DNA from: Parabacteroides sp.
GTDB lineage: Bacteria; Bacteroidota; Bacteroidia; Bacteroidales; Tannerellaceae
Direction of reading: 5' to 3'
DNA length: 15,483 nt
Assembly (NCBI GenBank): GCA_020026285.1
Contig: JAHHQS010000094.1
Coordinates: 1-15,483, forward strand
Within the stretch, counting starts at the first letter, position 1, and each line of letters begins with the position of its first letter. Below are positions 1 through 8,358 of the stretch, in pieces. The notes under the pieces were generated by a model that saw nothing but the letters and a program-made list of their open reading frames with translations, did no database searches and was not told the DNA's origin. A program made the translations under genes and the position numbers.

Positions 1-2
1 AA

Positions 3-143
3 CAGCTTTTCCTGCACCTTTGCGACCTCTGGTCCGAGCAGTCCGGCAATGACCGGATCAGCACCTTCACTACCGGCTTCCGGCTCGGCGCACGGTTCAG
101 TCTGGATGCGTTTGGTCTGCAAGATTCCGAAAACAGGCAATAA
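3..143 (+). CDS. C-terminal end of a hypothetical DUF6809-like protein (partial)
   Basis: An open frame enters from the left edge and ends at TAA (141-143), giving 46 residues. It contains the segment GFRLGARFSLDAFGLQDSEN and ends NRQ. An aromatic-Gly-Phe-Arg-Leu-Gly-Ala pattern close to the C-terminus recalls the small DUF6809 proteins of Clostridia, which have no known function. That match is from memory and only the tail is visible, so it is tentative. Base composition here is clearly richer in G+C than the peptide cluster further right, so this may be backbone or a different mobile element. The start lies outside the window. Confidence 0.5.
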   Translation, partial: QLFLHLCDLWSEQSGNDRISTFTTGFRLGARFSLDAFGLQDSENRQ

Positions 144-257
144 TCGCTTTCTGCCATCCGAGTTTCTCCATCTTTAATCTGTGCAGATAAATGATTATGT
201 CGGAATAACATAAAATGTACCCTACGTAATTTGCTCATAGCCTTTGCAGCAACGAGA

Positions 258-266
258 TGTTATAAT
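258..266 (+). promoter_or_regulatory. Extended -10 promoter candidate for the OLD-like gene
   Basis: TGTTATAAT is a consensus extended -10 (TG-n-TATAAT) 36 nt before the ATG at 303. No good -35 is present at the expected distance, which is tolerable for extended -10 promoters. A strong AAGGAGG ribosome site (287-293) follows. Confidence 0.45.
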
Positions 267-302
267 AATTAAAATCCGAAGCATGTAAGGAGGATCGATG
301 GT

Positions 303-1070
303 ATGTTCTTGTCATCATTGCAAATTCAGAATTTTCGCTGTTTTGATGAACAGTTGCACAGAATCAACTTTAATAAAGGATTAACAGTATTAGTTGGTGA
401 AAACGACTCTGGAAAATCTACAGTTATGGATGCCATAAGATAGGTAATGGGGACTACGGATTTTACTTGGCACCGTATCGAATCTAACGATTTTTACAAA
501 GAAGATATATCACGAGAAATTCAGATTACATGTAAATTCTCGGAGCTTTCAACCGCCGAGCAAGCTGCTTTTCTAGAGTGCTTAACATATGAAAAAGATC
601 AAGAAGCTGTATTGCCTTGTCTGTATTTAAATTGGACATGTAAATATACAACTGCGTTCAATCCCCCACGAGCGATAACTAATTTAAGCTCAGGTTTGAA
701 TTGTGACGGGACTGCGCCCACAAGCGAAGCCAGAGCGTTATTGCGGGTTACATATCTGAAAGCTTTGCGAGACGCAAATAGTGATATACAATCTGGACGG
801 CATTCCAGATTATCTCAGATTATACAAAGCATTCCCAACTTAACCGACGGAGAAAATAAGTATGCCGATGGCATGGACTTACATAAGCTTTCACTTGTCG
901 GAATTGCCAATTTATCTAATGACCTTTTAGCTTCGCATCCCATTCTTTCAAGCGTAACCGATGATATGTCACAGATTTTGAACGAAAAGATGTTGCTGAA
1001 ACAAGATAAGAATAAAACAAAGTTTGAAGTTTCAGATTCTAAAAACAAAGATGTTCAAAAAATAAATAGA
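303..1070 (+). pseudogene. Truncated OLD-family ATPase/nuclease, amber-interrupted
   Basis: From ATG 303, preceded by AAGGAGG, the frame encodes an N-terminal RecF/SMC-like ATPase start (IQNFRCF, then GLTVLVGENDSGKSTVMDAIR) with a perfect Walker A at about residues 34-42. An in-frame TAG (441-443) follows AIR, where such proteins usually have a Trp or similar residue; TGG to TAG is one base change. The same frame continues from 447 with residues typical of OLD-family ATP-dependent endonucleases, such as ARALLRVTYLKALRDAN. Homology-like sequence stops near 1070, where the reading switches to an out-of-frame shadow of the integrase that follows. The TOPRIM nuclease half is missing. OLD-family enzymes often act in phage defence. 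This copy is almost certainly dead. Family call confident, subfamily unknown. Confidence 0.75.
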
Positions 1071-1749
1071 CCGACCGAAGAAAAACAAGTTCCACGGAGA
1101 TCACTATACCCAAGAAGAACTTGTGACTATGCTGGAACTTATCAAGAAGGAACCGATATACCCGGCGGTAATGCTTGCAGGAGGCATGGGACTGAGACGA
1201 AGCGAAGCCCTGGGTGCAAGGTGGTCAAGGATAAACTGGGACAACCGCTCAATACTTCTGGACACAAAGATCGTAGAATACGATGAAAACGGAAAGAAAG
1301 TATTATCTCCGGTAGAAGAAACGAAAAACAAATCGAGCCGAAGGACATTGTACATCCCTGATCCTGTATATGAAATGCTGACATTTGTAAAAGAACAGCA
1401 GGAACTCAACCGCAAGCTGTTCAGAGAATCTTACAATCATGAATATGACGACTATGTATGTACTGACGGACTTGGAAATCTTCTGAGGCCGAATTATGTT
1501 ACGCAGCGCTTTTCGAAGGTACTGGAGCAAAACGGATTAAGACACATCCGGTTCCATGATTTAAGACATACATTCGCGAGTATCTTAATAAGCCAGAATG
1601 TTCCGCTTATCAATGTTTCAAACTTTCTCGGACATTCGACTATAAGCACAACAGCAAACATTTGTGCACATCTGGATAAATCAAGCAAACAGGAAACAGC
1701 AGACATTTTCTCCGATATCTTCAACAATGTAAAAGGAAAAGAAAAGTGA
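1068..1749 (+). pseudogene. Tyrosine integrase, 5'-truncated and lacking the catalytic tyrosine
   Basis: The frame gives the catalytic domain of a phage/ICE-type tyrosine recombinase. It shows a linker (RPKKNKF then YTQEELVTMLELI), the first catalytic Arg in GLRRSEALG, the HDLRH box (1555-1569), and LGHSTIS for the third catalytic cluster. The N-terminal arm-binding and core-binding domains are absent: the frame has a stop just upstream at about 1063, and the preceding DNA is OLD-ATPase sequence, so the junction is a recombination scar. The first usable start is GTG at 1123, without a good ribosome site. The nucleophile, normally the Tyr of a YAH motif, is Cys here (NICAHLD, TGT at 1663-1665; TAT to TGT is one base). 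The enzyme should therefore be unable to cleave DNA by the normal mechanism. Confidence 0.85.
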
Positions 1750-1777
1750 GGCGTTCGAAAGAGCGTCTCACTTTTTT
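1743..1777 (+). terminator. Intrinsic terminator after the integrase remnant
   Basis: AAGTGAGgCG and CGtCTCACTT pair across a short loop and are followed by a T run. The stop codon of the integrase lies in the left arm. Confidence 0.8.
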
Positions 1778-1792
1778 AATCGGAGGTACATA

Positions 1793-2407
1793 ATGAGCAA
1801 AGAAGGATATATGATAGGATGTCAGCCGCGCCAATACTTACATATTTCAACAAGAAAACTGAAATTCATCATGGATAAAAATTTAATAGAACATATCAAT
1901 ACAGGTCAGTCTACACACAGATATCTGGTAAAAAAGGGAGCGGCAGAAGAATTCAAATACAAAATGGATAACGATCCGCTGTTTATGATAAAATACAGAG
2001 GAATGTTCACTTCCAGACCGATAGCAGAAAGAAAACCTTGTGTACCGTATGAAGTATCCTTGATTGATAATGAGGAGTTTGCAGACTATGTTAAAAAGCG
2101 ATGGAAAGACTATCCAACCGCCATATCGGTAAACGATGTCGTTGGGATGGTAGGACACCGATCGGATTTTATTATTAAAATGGTATCCGAAGGAATTTTA
2201 TACGGAACTAAAGTAAACGGCACATGGTACATATTAAAAGATGATGTAATAAAATACGCGTTAAGCGAAAAGTATTTACTGGGTACATTCGGCGAAAGCT
2301 TCAAAGCAGTGATCCGGGAGTACAGAAAAAGGAAATGCAGAGAAAGAGAAAACGAAAAACGAAGAGAAAAAAGAGCAGCTGAGCGAGAGGCAAAGGACAA
2401 TAAATAA
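1793..2407 (+). CDS. Excisionase/MerR-like helix-turn-helix protein
   Basis: A 204-residue basic protein, start supported by GGAGG at spacing 7. Two segments look like excisionase-type winged helix-turn-helix units. One is at about residues 24-50 (HINTGQSTHRYLVKKG). A clearer one is at about 108-157, where ISVNDVVGMVGHRSDFI gives the helices and a wing-like VNGTWYILKDDVIKYA follows. The C-terminal 40 residues are extremely Arg/Lys/Glu-rich, a probable basic coiled helix. It sits just downstream of the integrase remnant, separated by a terminator, as the small regulatory proteins of integrative elements often do. Function is inferred as directionality factor or repressor. It appears intact although its neighbouring integrase is dead. 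Family assignment moderate, precise role unknown. Confidence 0.7.
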   Translation: MSKEGYMIGCQPRQYLHISTRKLKFIMDKNLIEHINTGQSTHRYLVKKGAAEEFKYKMDNDPLFMIKYRGMFTSRPIAERKPCVPYEVSLIDNEEFADYVKKRWKDYPTAISVNDVVGMVGHRSDFIIKMVSEGILYGTKVNGTWYILKDDVIKYALSEKYLLGTFGESFKAVIREYRKRKCRERENEKRREKRAAEREAKDNK

Positions 2408-2424
2408 GTTCGAATCCAAAAGAA

Positions 2425-2455
2425 AAAGACTTGGGAAATATGATCCCAAGTCTTT
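2425..2455. terminator. Perfect 12-bp stem-loop, probable bidirectional terminator
   Basis: AAAGACTTGGGA (2425-2436) and TCCCAAGTCTTT (2444-2455) form a perfect stem with a 7-nt loop, 17 nt after the excisionase-like stop. T-rich sequence flanks both sides (TCTTTTC on +, TCTTTTTCTTTT on -), so it could serve transcripts from either direction. Confidence 0.75.
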
Positions 2456-2461
2456 TCATTG

Positions 2462-2526
2462 GATAGAGTACAATAAGTTGCGCAAACCATGTCTATTTGT
2501 TTTTGCGCAACTTATTGTACTCTATC
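2462..2526. repeat. Perfect 25-bp inverted repeat with 15-nt loop
   Basis: Left arm 2462-2486 begins GATAGAGTACAATAAG and ends TTGCGCAAA. Right arm 2502-2526 is its exact reverse complement. It directly follows the terminator hairpin and has no T run. It could be a pair of abutting mobile-element ends (MITE-like), a recombination or protein-binding site, or an RNA hairpin. No reading frame explains it. Confidence 0.85.
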
Positions 2527-2583
2527 GTTCCGGTATGGTATCAAATACTTTCCTGAATTCCATATTTTTCTCTCCTCTCCATA

Positions 2584-2625
2584 AAAAATACACCAGCCAC
2601 AATAACTATTGTATCAAGCTGGTGT
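2584..2625 (-). terminator. Probable terminator of the peptide operon
   Basis: On the minus strand ACACCAGC and GCTGGTGT pair, with an inner ACAATA/TATTGT helix, followed by ATTTTTTATGG. It is the first hairpin with a U tract after the last operon gene, about 300 nt downstream. On the plus strand TTTATTTT also follows, so it may work both ways. Confidence 0.7.
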
Positions 2626-2922
2626 TTATTTTGTCTAAGGACTATAAAAAAGATATTTTTTCGGTTTTGGCTGATGGAGTTGAACTCTTACGCATAACAC
2701 GACACCGCCAAAAAACTGGTTATCGAAATATATCTCCGAAGGCTCCTAGCATAGTTTCCCAAAAGTTTACAGGCTCTTTTGCCTTTCTTGGGAAGGGTAG
2801 CATAAAATGAACCCCTGATATATGAGATTGAACTTGCGTTAACGTGTTTATTAATGAATTGTTATGTTTCATAGTTTGGCGAGAGTGTGAAATTAGGTGG
2901 ATTGCAGTTTGAAACATATCTA

Positions 2923-4719
2923 TTACGAAAGGTAATTTATTATTTCATCTAATAATTCATTAAGATGATTCACATTACCTAAGTTATAGACCGAAACATG
3001 GAAAAATTGTGATAATTCTTCTTTAATATTATTAAAATCATTATCATTCAATGCTTTTTTTCCTCCAAAGAAAGCAGACCAGTTATCCTTTATTGTCATT
3101 GGGAAAACCACCAAAGATAACACCTTACAATCTACGCTTGATTCTATAAATTCAATTGTTCTAGCAATATGGTTTATATCGTCAAAAGGATTAATACATA
3201 ATATCACTATGTCAGGTTGAGTTCCTATCAAAAAGTCGTATTGGGGAATATTATACTGAATGATATTTCCCGTATCAAAAGGTACTGTACCAGACTGAGA
3301 ACCTAACAATATGATGTCATTATCTTTTTCGCAAAGGATATTAATTATATAATTTAAGTAACGAATAGCATCAAATCCAGCAATATGGACCGATGAATTA
3401 TAACCTATCGGAAATACATAATCCATCCCATATAATAATGCGCTCGGTTCTGTACCAATTTGACCAATGGAATAGCCGCGTTCTAATAACAATTCTCGGA
3501 GTTTTAATTGTAATGTAAATTTGCCTTGTCTGGGACTCGTCCCGAATATACCAACTACAGGCTTTGAAATTCTATAAAGCATTCCAAAACGATTAGGCGG
3601 TAATGATTGCTTATTTATTACTGGATAAAATATATTATCACTATCGTAGTCTTGAATTTCATCAAAGGAGTAGACATTTTTCCCTTTTGCGATTGCTTGC
3701 TTAATTAAGTCTTTTTTTAGTTCTGTTCTTCCTGTTAAGTTTGATAATTCTTCTAAATGTCCTAAAATCAAAGTGTCAAAATTATCCCAACAAATATCTT
3801 TCACATTTTTTACTAAAAAGTCTTTTTTGTTGTTGCATTTCAACAAGTGATCGGTTGTAGCTCCGATATTAGTTGAATATTTGCTATCATATACATCTAC
3901 TACGTCAAATGCTAATAAGTTTTGATACCTAATTAAACTGTGCATTTCCTTGTTGAAAGGAAATATTATAGCCCTTTTTATAGTAAAGTCTAATGAAATA
4001 GGTTTATAAAGCGATTCAATTTTATATTTTTTCAAAGAATTAATTTTAAATTCAGATAAAATAAGTTCTTTGTTCGTTTTTCCTAACAATATGAATTTGG
4101 CTACTTGCACGGTAACATGGGCGCAGGCAAAACTATTTCCGCCAATCATTATATAATCAGGATGCGTCCATGCCACTCTTTGTATACCGCCTTTTGCCGC
4201 AATATTGACGACAGTATCATCAATGTATTCAAATTCATTTCTCTTTGAACAAAATTGACCAGTTATAACACCAATTACATTATCAAAAGCAGCAGGATAG
4301 GATATTGCCCCAGCATTGTCAAAAGCAGATACAATAATGCCTCCGTTGTTTGTTATCGCCTCGCATTGCTCATATAGTTCTTTGTAATTATTGCATATGT
4401 TCAAACCAAGACTTAAATTAATAATATTAGGGTTGAATTTTTTGGCAACCGCTTTTAAAACAGCGATTAATGTTTCATCAGTTATGCCGTTTTCTATATT
4501 ATTAATTTTTATGTTGATAATACGGGCAAAGTCTTTGCATTCACGAATAATATTATAGATTGCTGTACCATGGCCAAATATTTCATTCTCCTGCCTATCT
4601 ACATTTTCAAAAGAATTATTTTCATATGAATATATATATTCTTCTATTATATCATTTTTGAATAGAGAATGATTTTTATAAACTCCACTATCAATAATGA
4701 CAATGACCATTTTATCCAT
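2923..4719 (-). CDS. Subtilisin-like (S8) protease fused to a DUF1611-like P-loop domain; peptide maturation protein
   Basis: 598 residues, two parts. Residues 1-215 are a compact S8 domain with a complete triad: Asp10 (VIIDSG), His50 (FGHGTAIYNI) and Ser196 (GGNSFACAHV). Asn135 in SAFDNAG is the likely oxyanion residue. No signal peptide or pro-domain, so it should act in the cytosol. Residues about 245-598 form a second domain with a P-loop at 390-402 (GIFGTSPRQGKFT), then IGQIGTEPSALLYG and the hydrophobic strand DNDIILLGSQSGTVP. This recalls DUF1611-type NTPase folds and, from memory, the clostridial TIGR04066 peptide-maturation family. A likely job is removal of the leader after modification, since the ABC proteins here lack C39 peptidase domains. 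Start chosen at 4719: GGAGG lies 11 nt upstream inside the end of the previous gene and the gap is 3 nt. The nucleotide-dependent role is unknown. Confidence 0.85.
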   Translation of the reverse strand: MDKMVIVIIDSGVYKNHSLFKNDIIEEYIYSYENNSFENVDRQENEIFGHGTAIYNIIRECKDFARIINIKINNIENGITDETLIAVLKAVAKKFNPNIINLSLGLNICNNYKELYEQCEAITNNGGIIVSAFDNAGAISYPAAFDNVIGVITGQFCSKRNEFEYIDDTVVNIAAKGGIQRVAWTHPDYIMIGGNSFACAHVTVQVAKFILLGKTNKELILSEFKINSLKKYKIESLYKPISLDFTIKRAIIFPFNKEMHSLIRYQNLLAFDVVDVYDSKYSTNIGATTDHLLKCNNKKDFLVKNVKDICWDNFDTLILGHLEELSNLTGRTELKKDLIKQAIAKGKNVYSFDEIQDYDSDNIFYPVINKQSLPPNRFGMLYRISKPVVGIFGTSPRQGKFTLQLKLRELLLERGYSIGQIGTEPSALLYGMDYVFPIGYNSSVHIAGFDAIRYLNYIINILCEKDNDIILLGSQSGTVPFDTGNIIQYNIPQYDFLIGTQPDIVILCINPFDDINHIARTIEFIESSVDCKVLSLVVFPMTIKDNWSAFFGGKKALNDNDFNNIKEELSQFFHVSVYNLGNVNHLNELLDEIINYLS

Positions 4720-4722
4720 TAT

Positions 4723-5745
4723 CTACTTTGCCTCCAAATTTGAAATAAATATAGGGCAGGAAGTGTAGTCTTGTGAGAAATTCTGATACATTCTTTCATC
4801 CCACGCTTTGCATGGATTACACTTAGAATGATGTAAGCAGTAATTACAATGATTGTTTTTGCTATCTTTATTCAGTTGTTGAAGCATATTTGAATTGTTC
4901 CAATAGTCACTTAACGAATCAAATTTTTCATAATATGGTAAATGCGTACATGGAGAAAAAGAGAAATTCATATCAACATGACAGCCGTATTTCCCGGCAA
5001 AACACCCCATAAAATAATTGAATTTATCGCTCTTATTCAGAAGGATATCCAGAGTAGAAAAGCATGATTCTACAATAATCTCAATATTGCCTGAGTACTT
5101 CTCAATAAACTTAGAAAGAATGATATAATCATCTTTAGTAAGAGGCGACATTAACTTTCTTGTCCCCGTCAATTTTTCACTTGTAACAAAAAGAAATCCT
5201 ACGGAATATTTCTCGCATAAATTAACTACATTGTGAAAGTCCATTAAGTTGTCATGTCGAGCTACCCAATTAACACCGTAATGCTTTTTTCGTTCAGATA
5301 ATTTTTTCATTGCTTCGATAGTTACGTCATACCCTTGTCGGGTTAATCTGTTTATTTCTTTCGTAGAACCATTTAATGATAAACACAATTTATGGTTATC
5401 AAAATTCCATAAATCAATTATATCGTTTGTCAATCCATAACCACTTGTAAAGCAATTCATATGTATATCCATTGTATTCATAAAAAGCAATAATTCATTT
5501 ATTCTATAGTATAACATTGGCTCTCCGCCATTTAAAACAAACAATTTTGTTCCATTATCGTAACATTGGATTACAAAATCTTTTAGCTTATCAAAATTCA
5601 TATAACAATTTTGTGTTGCTTCTTTATAGCATTGAGGGCAATTAAACGGGCATATATTCGTTATTTCCAACTGAACTAAATAGGGAAATGGTAATTTAGA
5701 ATTAGTTTTCATTGCTTTTACGTATTCGCGATTAATAATATTCAT
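4723..5745 (-). CDS. Radical SAM/SPASM-type peptide maturase (second of two)
   Basis: 340 residues from the ATG at 5745. The cluster motif CPFNCPQC gives Cys32-x3-Cys36-x2-Cys39 for the SAM-binding 4Fe-4S cluster, and NGGEPMLY is the SAM-contact GGEP motif. The C-terminus has a SPASM/twitch-like Cys pattern: Cys255-x10-Cys266, then Cys300-x2-Cys303-x5-Cys309-x2-Cys312-x17-Cys330, suggesting auxiliary Fe-S clusters. Such enzymes install C-S, C-C or epimerised positions in ribosomal peptides. Which chemistry applies cannot be read from sequence. There is no obvious N-terminal RiPP-recognition domain, so it may rely on a partner for leader binding. A GTG 12 nt upstream is possible, but AGGTGG overlapping the preceding TAG stop is ideally spaced for this ATG. 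Its first bases lie inside the duplicated segment shared with the ABC gene boundary. Confidence 0.85.
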   Translation of the reverse strand: MNIINREYVKAMKTNSKLPFPYLVQLEITNICPFNCPQCYKEATQNCYMNFDKLKDFVIQCYDNGTKLFVLNGGEPMLYYRINELLLFMNTMDIHMNCFTSGYGLTNDIIDLWNFDNHKLCLSLNGSTKEINRLTRQGYDVTIEAMKKLSERKKHYGVNWVARHDNLMDFHNVVNLCEKYSVGFLFVTSEKLTGTRKLMSPLTKDDYIILSKFIEKYSGNIEIIVESCFSTLDILLNKSDKFNYFMGCFAGKYGCHVDMNFSFSPCTHLPYYEKFDSLSDYWNNSNMLQQLNKDSKNNHCNYCLHHSKCNPCKAWDERMYQNFSQDYTSCPIFISNLEAK

Positions 5746-6570
5746 TAATATTACCACCTAACTATATTGCTCGGCTTGAATTTTATATAAACGCGCGTAT
5801 TTTCCGTTTAGCCTCATCAATTCCTCATGGTTTCCACTTTCTAATACGGAACCATTTTCCATATAATAAATTTTATCTACCATTTTCGTGGAATACAAGC
5901 GGTGAGAAATAAGAATTAACGTCTTATCTTTGCACACATTAAACATACGTAAATACATTTCATGCTCGGATAATGGATCTAAGCTGCTTGACGGTTCATC
6001 CATTATAATTACACCGGCATCTTTACATATCGCTTTAGCAATGGCCAGTTTTTGATTCTCGCCCCCTGAAAGATTTGTCCCGTTTTCTTCAAACTCATTC
6101 GTTAAAGGCGTATGTATCTTATCCGGCAGAGCTTCAACCTTCGAGTAAAGACCGCTTGCTTTTAAAGCTTCCCATACTTCTTGTTCATCCTCATTTCCCT
6201 TTAGCTCCCTTGTAAGCACATTTTCTCCAATTGAAAAGGCAAAAGATTGAAAATCCTGATAAACAACAGCAATTTCTTTTCTTAAAGAATCCACATTCAA
6301 ATTTTTATAGTTTTCATCATCAAAGTACACTCTTCCGTTCTGGGGGTCATACAGTCTTAAAATTAATTTTACTAAAGTTGATTTACCTGCGCCGTTTTCT
6401 CCAACTAATGCGATTTTTTCACCTTTGTTTATTCTTAGTGAAATATTCTTCAAAATATCCTGCGAGTTGGAATTGTACTTGAATGTCACATTATCCAATA
6501 CTATAGAATGACTTTTGTCTTTCTCAATAACCTTCAAATCTTCTGTCGGTTCCATTGATGATTTGTAATC
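5731..6570. repeat. 840-bp direct repeat, copy A (ABC ATPase domain and gene junction)
   Basis: This segment matches 7519-8358 at a constant offset of 1788. I see only two differences, at 5761 (a/t) and 5794 (c/t). Outside both boundaries the sequences diverge at once. It covers the ATPase domain, stop codon, ribosome site and first codons of the next gene. Confidence 0.93.
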
Positions 6571-7533
6571 TAATATTTCTCTTAAATTGTCGATGAATAA
6601 AGAATGTTGTGCCATTTGTGGAATAACAGAAAATAAATTTGATAGAGAACCACTTAATGTAGTAGAGGCATAAATTAGACTCGTGAATGATGCCGCTTCA
6701 ATCACTCCGCTTATAATTCTCTCACCAACAAAAATAGACGCGATACCGAAGTTTATCACAAAAGTCTGCCAATTTTTAATAATATCAAAGAAAGCAATTG
6801 GAGGTTGATATTTTTTTATTTGAATATTATATTCTCTGGTTCCACTTTCAAGTTTTGAAAATAACAATTTATTATAATTATTAACTTTCATTTCTTCGAT
6901 ATATTGTGGCAAATAGAATAGCCGTTGCACATATCCGATCTCGCGATTTGGTCTAGTCAAGGCATTATTTGCCTTAAAATTGTATTTTGAAATAACAATG
7001 TTGATTAAAACGCTAATTACAGATGAAATAACAGATAAAAATATTAATTTCCAGTCAAGAAGTATTATCACTGTAGAAATGGAAAACATTGTAAGTATTG
7101 AAGTTAAAAAGCTTTCGAGTGTAGAAATTATTGCAAATGGTCTTTGCTCGGCTTCGCCAATTGCTCTATTAAATTTATCATAAAATTCTGAATTATCCAA
7201 TTCGGATAATCCGATTTTTAAAGATTTGGCATATACACTTTTTAGTATATGCTCTTTAATAATATTGTCGCTTATGGGACATTTCTTCCATTGAAGAAGG
7301 CACTCAAAATAACTTAACATAAACGAAACTGCTCTTTCAATAAGAACAAGTAGCAAAAGATATTGAAATGATTGGTATATGATTATACAATCTAATGCTA
7401 TCTTAATAAACAAAACGCTAATAATATTTTTCAATGTTGAAATCAATGAAAGAAAAAGCATAAACAAAATTCTTTTTTTATCACTGGCGTAAACCATTTT
7501 GAGCAAATACAAGTTATTATTAATAATATTCAT
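5758..7533 (-). CDS. Half-size ABC peptide exporter, copy 1 (TMD-NBD)
   Basis: 591 residues: a type IV exporter transmembrane domain (about six hydrophobic segments between residues 20 and 310) followed by an ATPase domain. Walker A is GENGAGKST (378-386), Q-loop Gln426 (VYQDFQSF), signature LSGGENQK (488-495), Walker B VIIMDEPSSSLD with Glu513, and H-loop His544 (LISHRL). All catalytic residues are present. There is no N-terminal C39 peptidase, so it exports but does not process. It is paired with the next upstream ABC gene, with which its C-terminal 270 residues are almost identical, so a heterodimer is the natural reading. The membrane domains differ strongly. Start at ATG 7533, served by AGGTGGT overlapping the upstream TAG. 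Probable substrate: the modified peptide. Confidence 0.9.
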   Translation of the reverse strand: MNIINNNLYLLKMVYASDKKRILFMLFLSLISTLKNIISVLFIKIALDCIIIYQSFQYLLLLVLIERAVSFMLSYFECLLQWKKCPISDNIIKEHILKSVYAKSLKIGLSELDNSEFYDKFNRAIGEAEQRPFAIISTLESFLTSILTMFSISTVIILLDWKLIFLSVISSVISVLINIVISKYNFKANNALTRPNREIGYVQRLFYLPQYIEEMKVNNYNKLLFSKLESGTREYNIQIKKYQPPIAFFDIIKNWQTFVINFGIASIFVGERIISGVIEAASFTSLIYASTTLSGSLSNLFSVIPQMAQHSLFIDNLREILDYKSSMEPTEDLKVIEKDKSHSIVLDNVTFKYNSNSQDILKNISLRINKGEKIALVGENGAGKSTLVKLILRLYDPQNGRVYFDDENYKNLNVDSLRKEIAVVYQDFQSFAFSIGENVLTRELKGNEDEQEVWEALKASGLYSKVEALPDKIHTPLTNEFEENGTNLSGGENQKLAIAKAICKDAGVIIMDEPSSSLDPLSEHEMYLRMFNVCKDKTLILISHRLYSTKMVDKIYYMENGSVLESGNHEELMRLNGKYARLYKIQAEQYS

Positions 7534-8358
7534 TAATATTACCACCTATCTATATTGCTCGGCTTGAATTTTATATAAACGTGCGTATTTTCCGTTTAGC
7601 CTCATCAATTCCTCATGGTTTCCACTTTCTAATACGGAACCATTTTCCATATAATAAATTTTATCTACCATTTTCGTGGAATACAAGCGGTGAGAAATAA
7701 GAATTAACGTCTTATCTTTGCACACATTAAACATACGTAAATACATTTCATGCTCGGATAATGGATCTAAGCTGCTTGACGGTTCATCCATTATAATTAC
7801 ACCGGCATCTTTACATATCGCTTTAGCAATGGCCAGTTTTTGATTCTCGCCCCCTGAAAGATTTGTCCCGTTTTCTTCAAACTCATTCGTTAAAGGCGTA
7901 TGTATCTTATCCGGCAGAGCTTCAACCTTCGAGTAAAGACCGCTTGCTTTTAAAGCTTCCCATACTTCTTGTTCATCCTCATTTCCCTTTAGCTCCCTTG
8001 TAAGCACATTTTCTCCAATTGAAAAGGCAAAAGATTGAAAATCCTGATAAACAACAGCAATTTCTTTTCTTAAAGAATCCACATTCAAATTTTTATAGTT
8101 TTCATCATCAAAGTACACTCTTCCGTTCTGGGGGTCATACAGTCTTAAAATTAATTTTACTAAAGTTGATTTACCTGCGCCGTTTTCTCCAACTAATGCG
8201 ATTTTTTCACCTTTGTTTATTCTTAGTGAAATATTCTTCAAAATATCCTGCGAGTTGGAATTGTACTTGAATGTCACATTATCCAATACTATAGAATGAC
8301 TTTTGTCTTTCTCAATAACCTTCAAATCTTCTGTCGGTTCCATTGATGATTTGTAATC
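7519..8358. repeat. 840-bp direct repeat, copy B
   Basis: Partner of 5731-6570. The first difference changes the last residue of the encoded protein (Arg here, Ser in copy A), the second is silent or nearly so. Near-perfect identity across synonymous sites indicates recent duplication or gene conversion. Confidence 0.93.

Larger units (their letters stand above)
2408..2922. other. Intergenic stretch without a convincing gene, rich in hairpins
   Basis: Between the excisionase-like gene and the end of the peptide operon I see four stem-loops and no open frame with a ribosome site and recognisable protein character. The fourth hairpin, not listed separately, is a nested one: TTCCCAA at 2756-2762 pairs with TTGGGAA at 2788-2794, with an inner AGGC/GCCT pair. 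A short minus-strand frame over roughly 2719-2810 (MLPFPRKAKEPVNFWETML then a few residues to a stop) reads like protein but is unrecognised and could be a gene remnant. Confidence 0.5.

Noticed and set aside
1104..1727. Several minus-strand frames opposite the integrase.
   Set aside because: No ribosome sites, no recognisable motifs; antisense shadows of the integrase coding sequence.
2478..2917. Plus-strand frame 2478-2810 and minus-strand frame 2720-2917.
   Set aside because: They cross hairpins and terminators, lack ribosome sites, and resemble nothing known; at most a gene remnant on the minus strand.
6231..8270. Two identical 83-codon plus-strand frames (6231-6482, 8019-8270).
   Set aside because: They are antisense shadows inside the duplicated ABC ATPase block; their identity only reflects the repeat.
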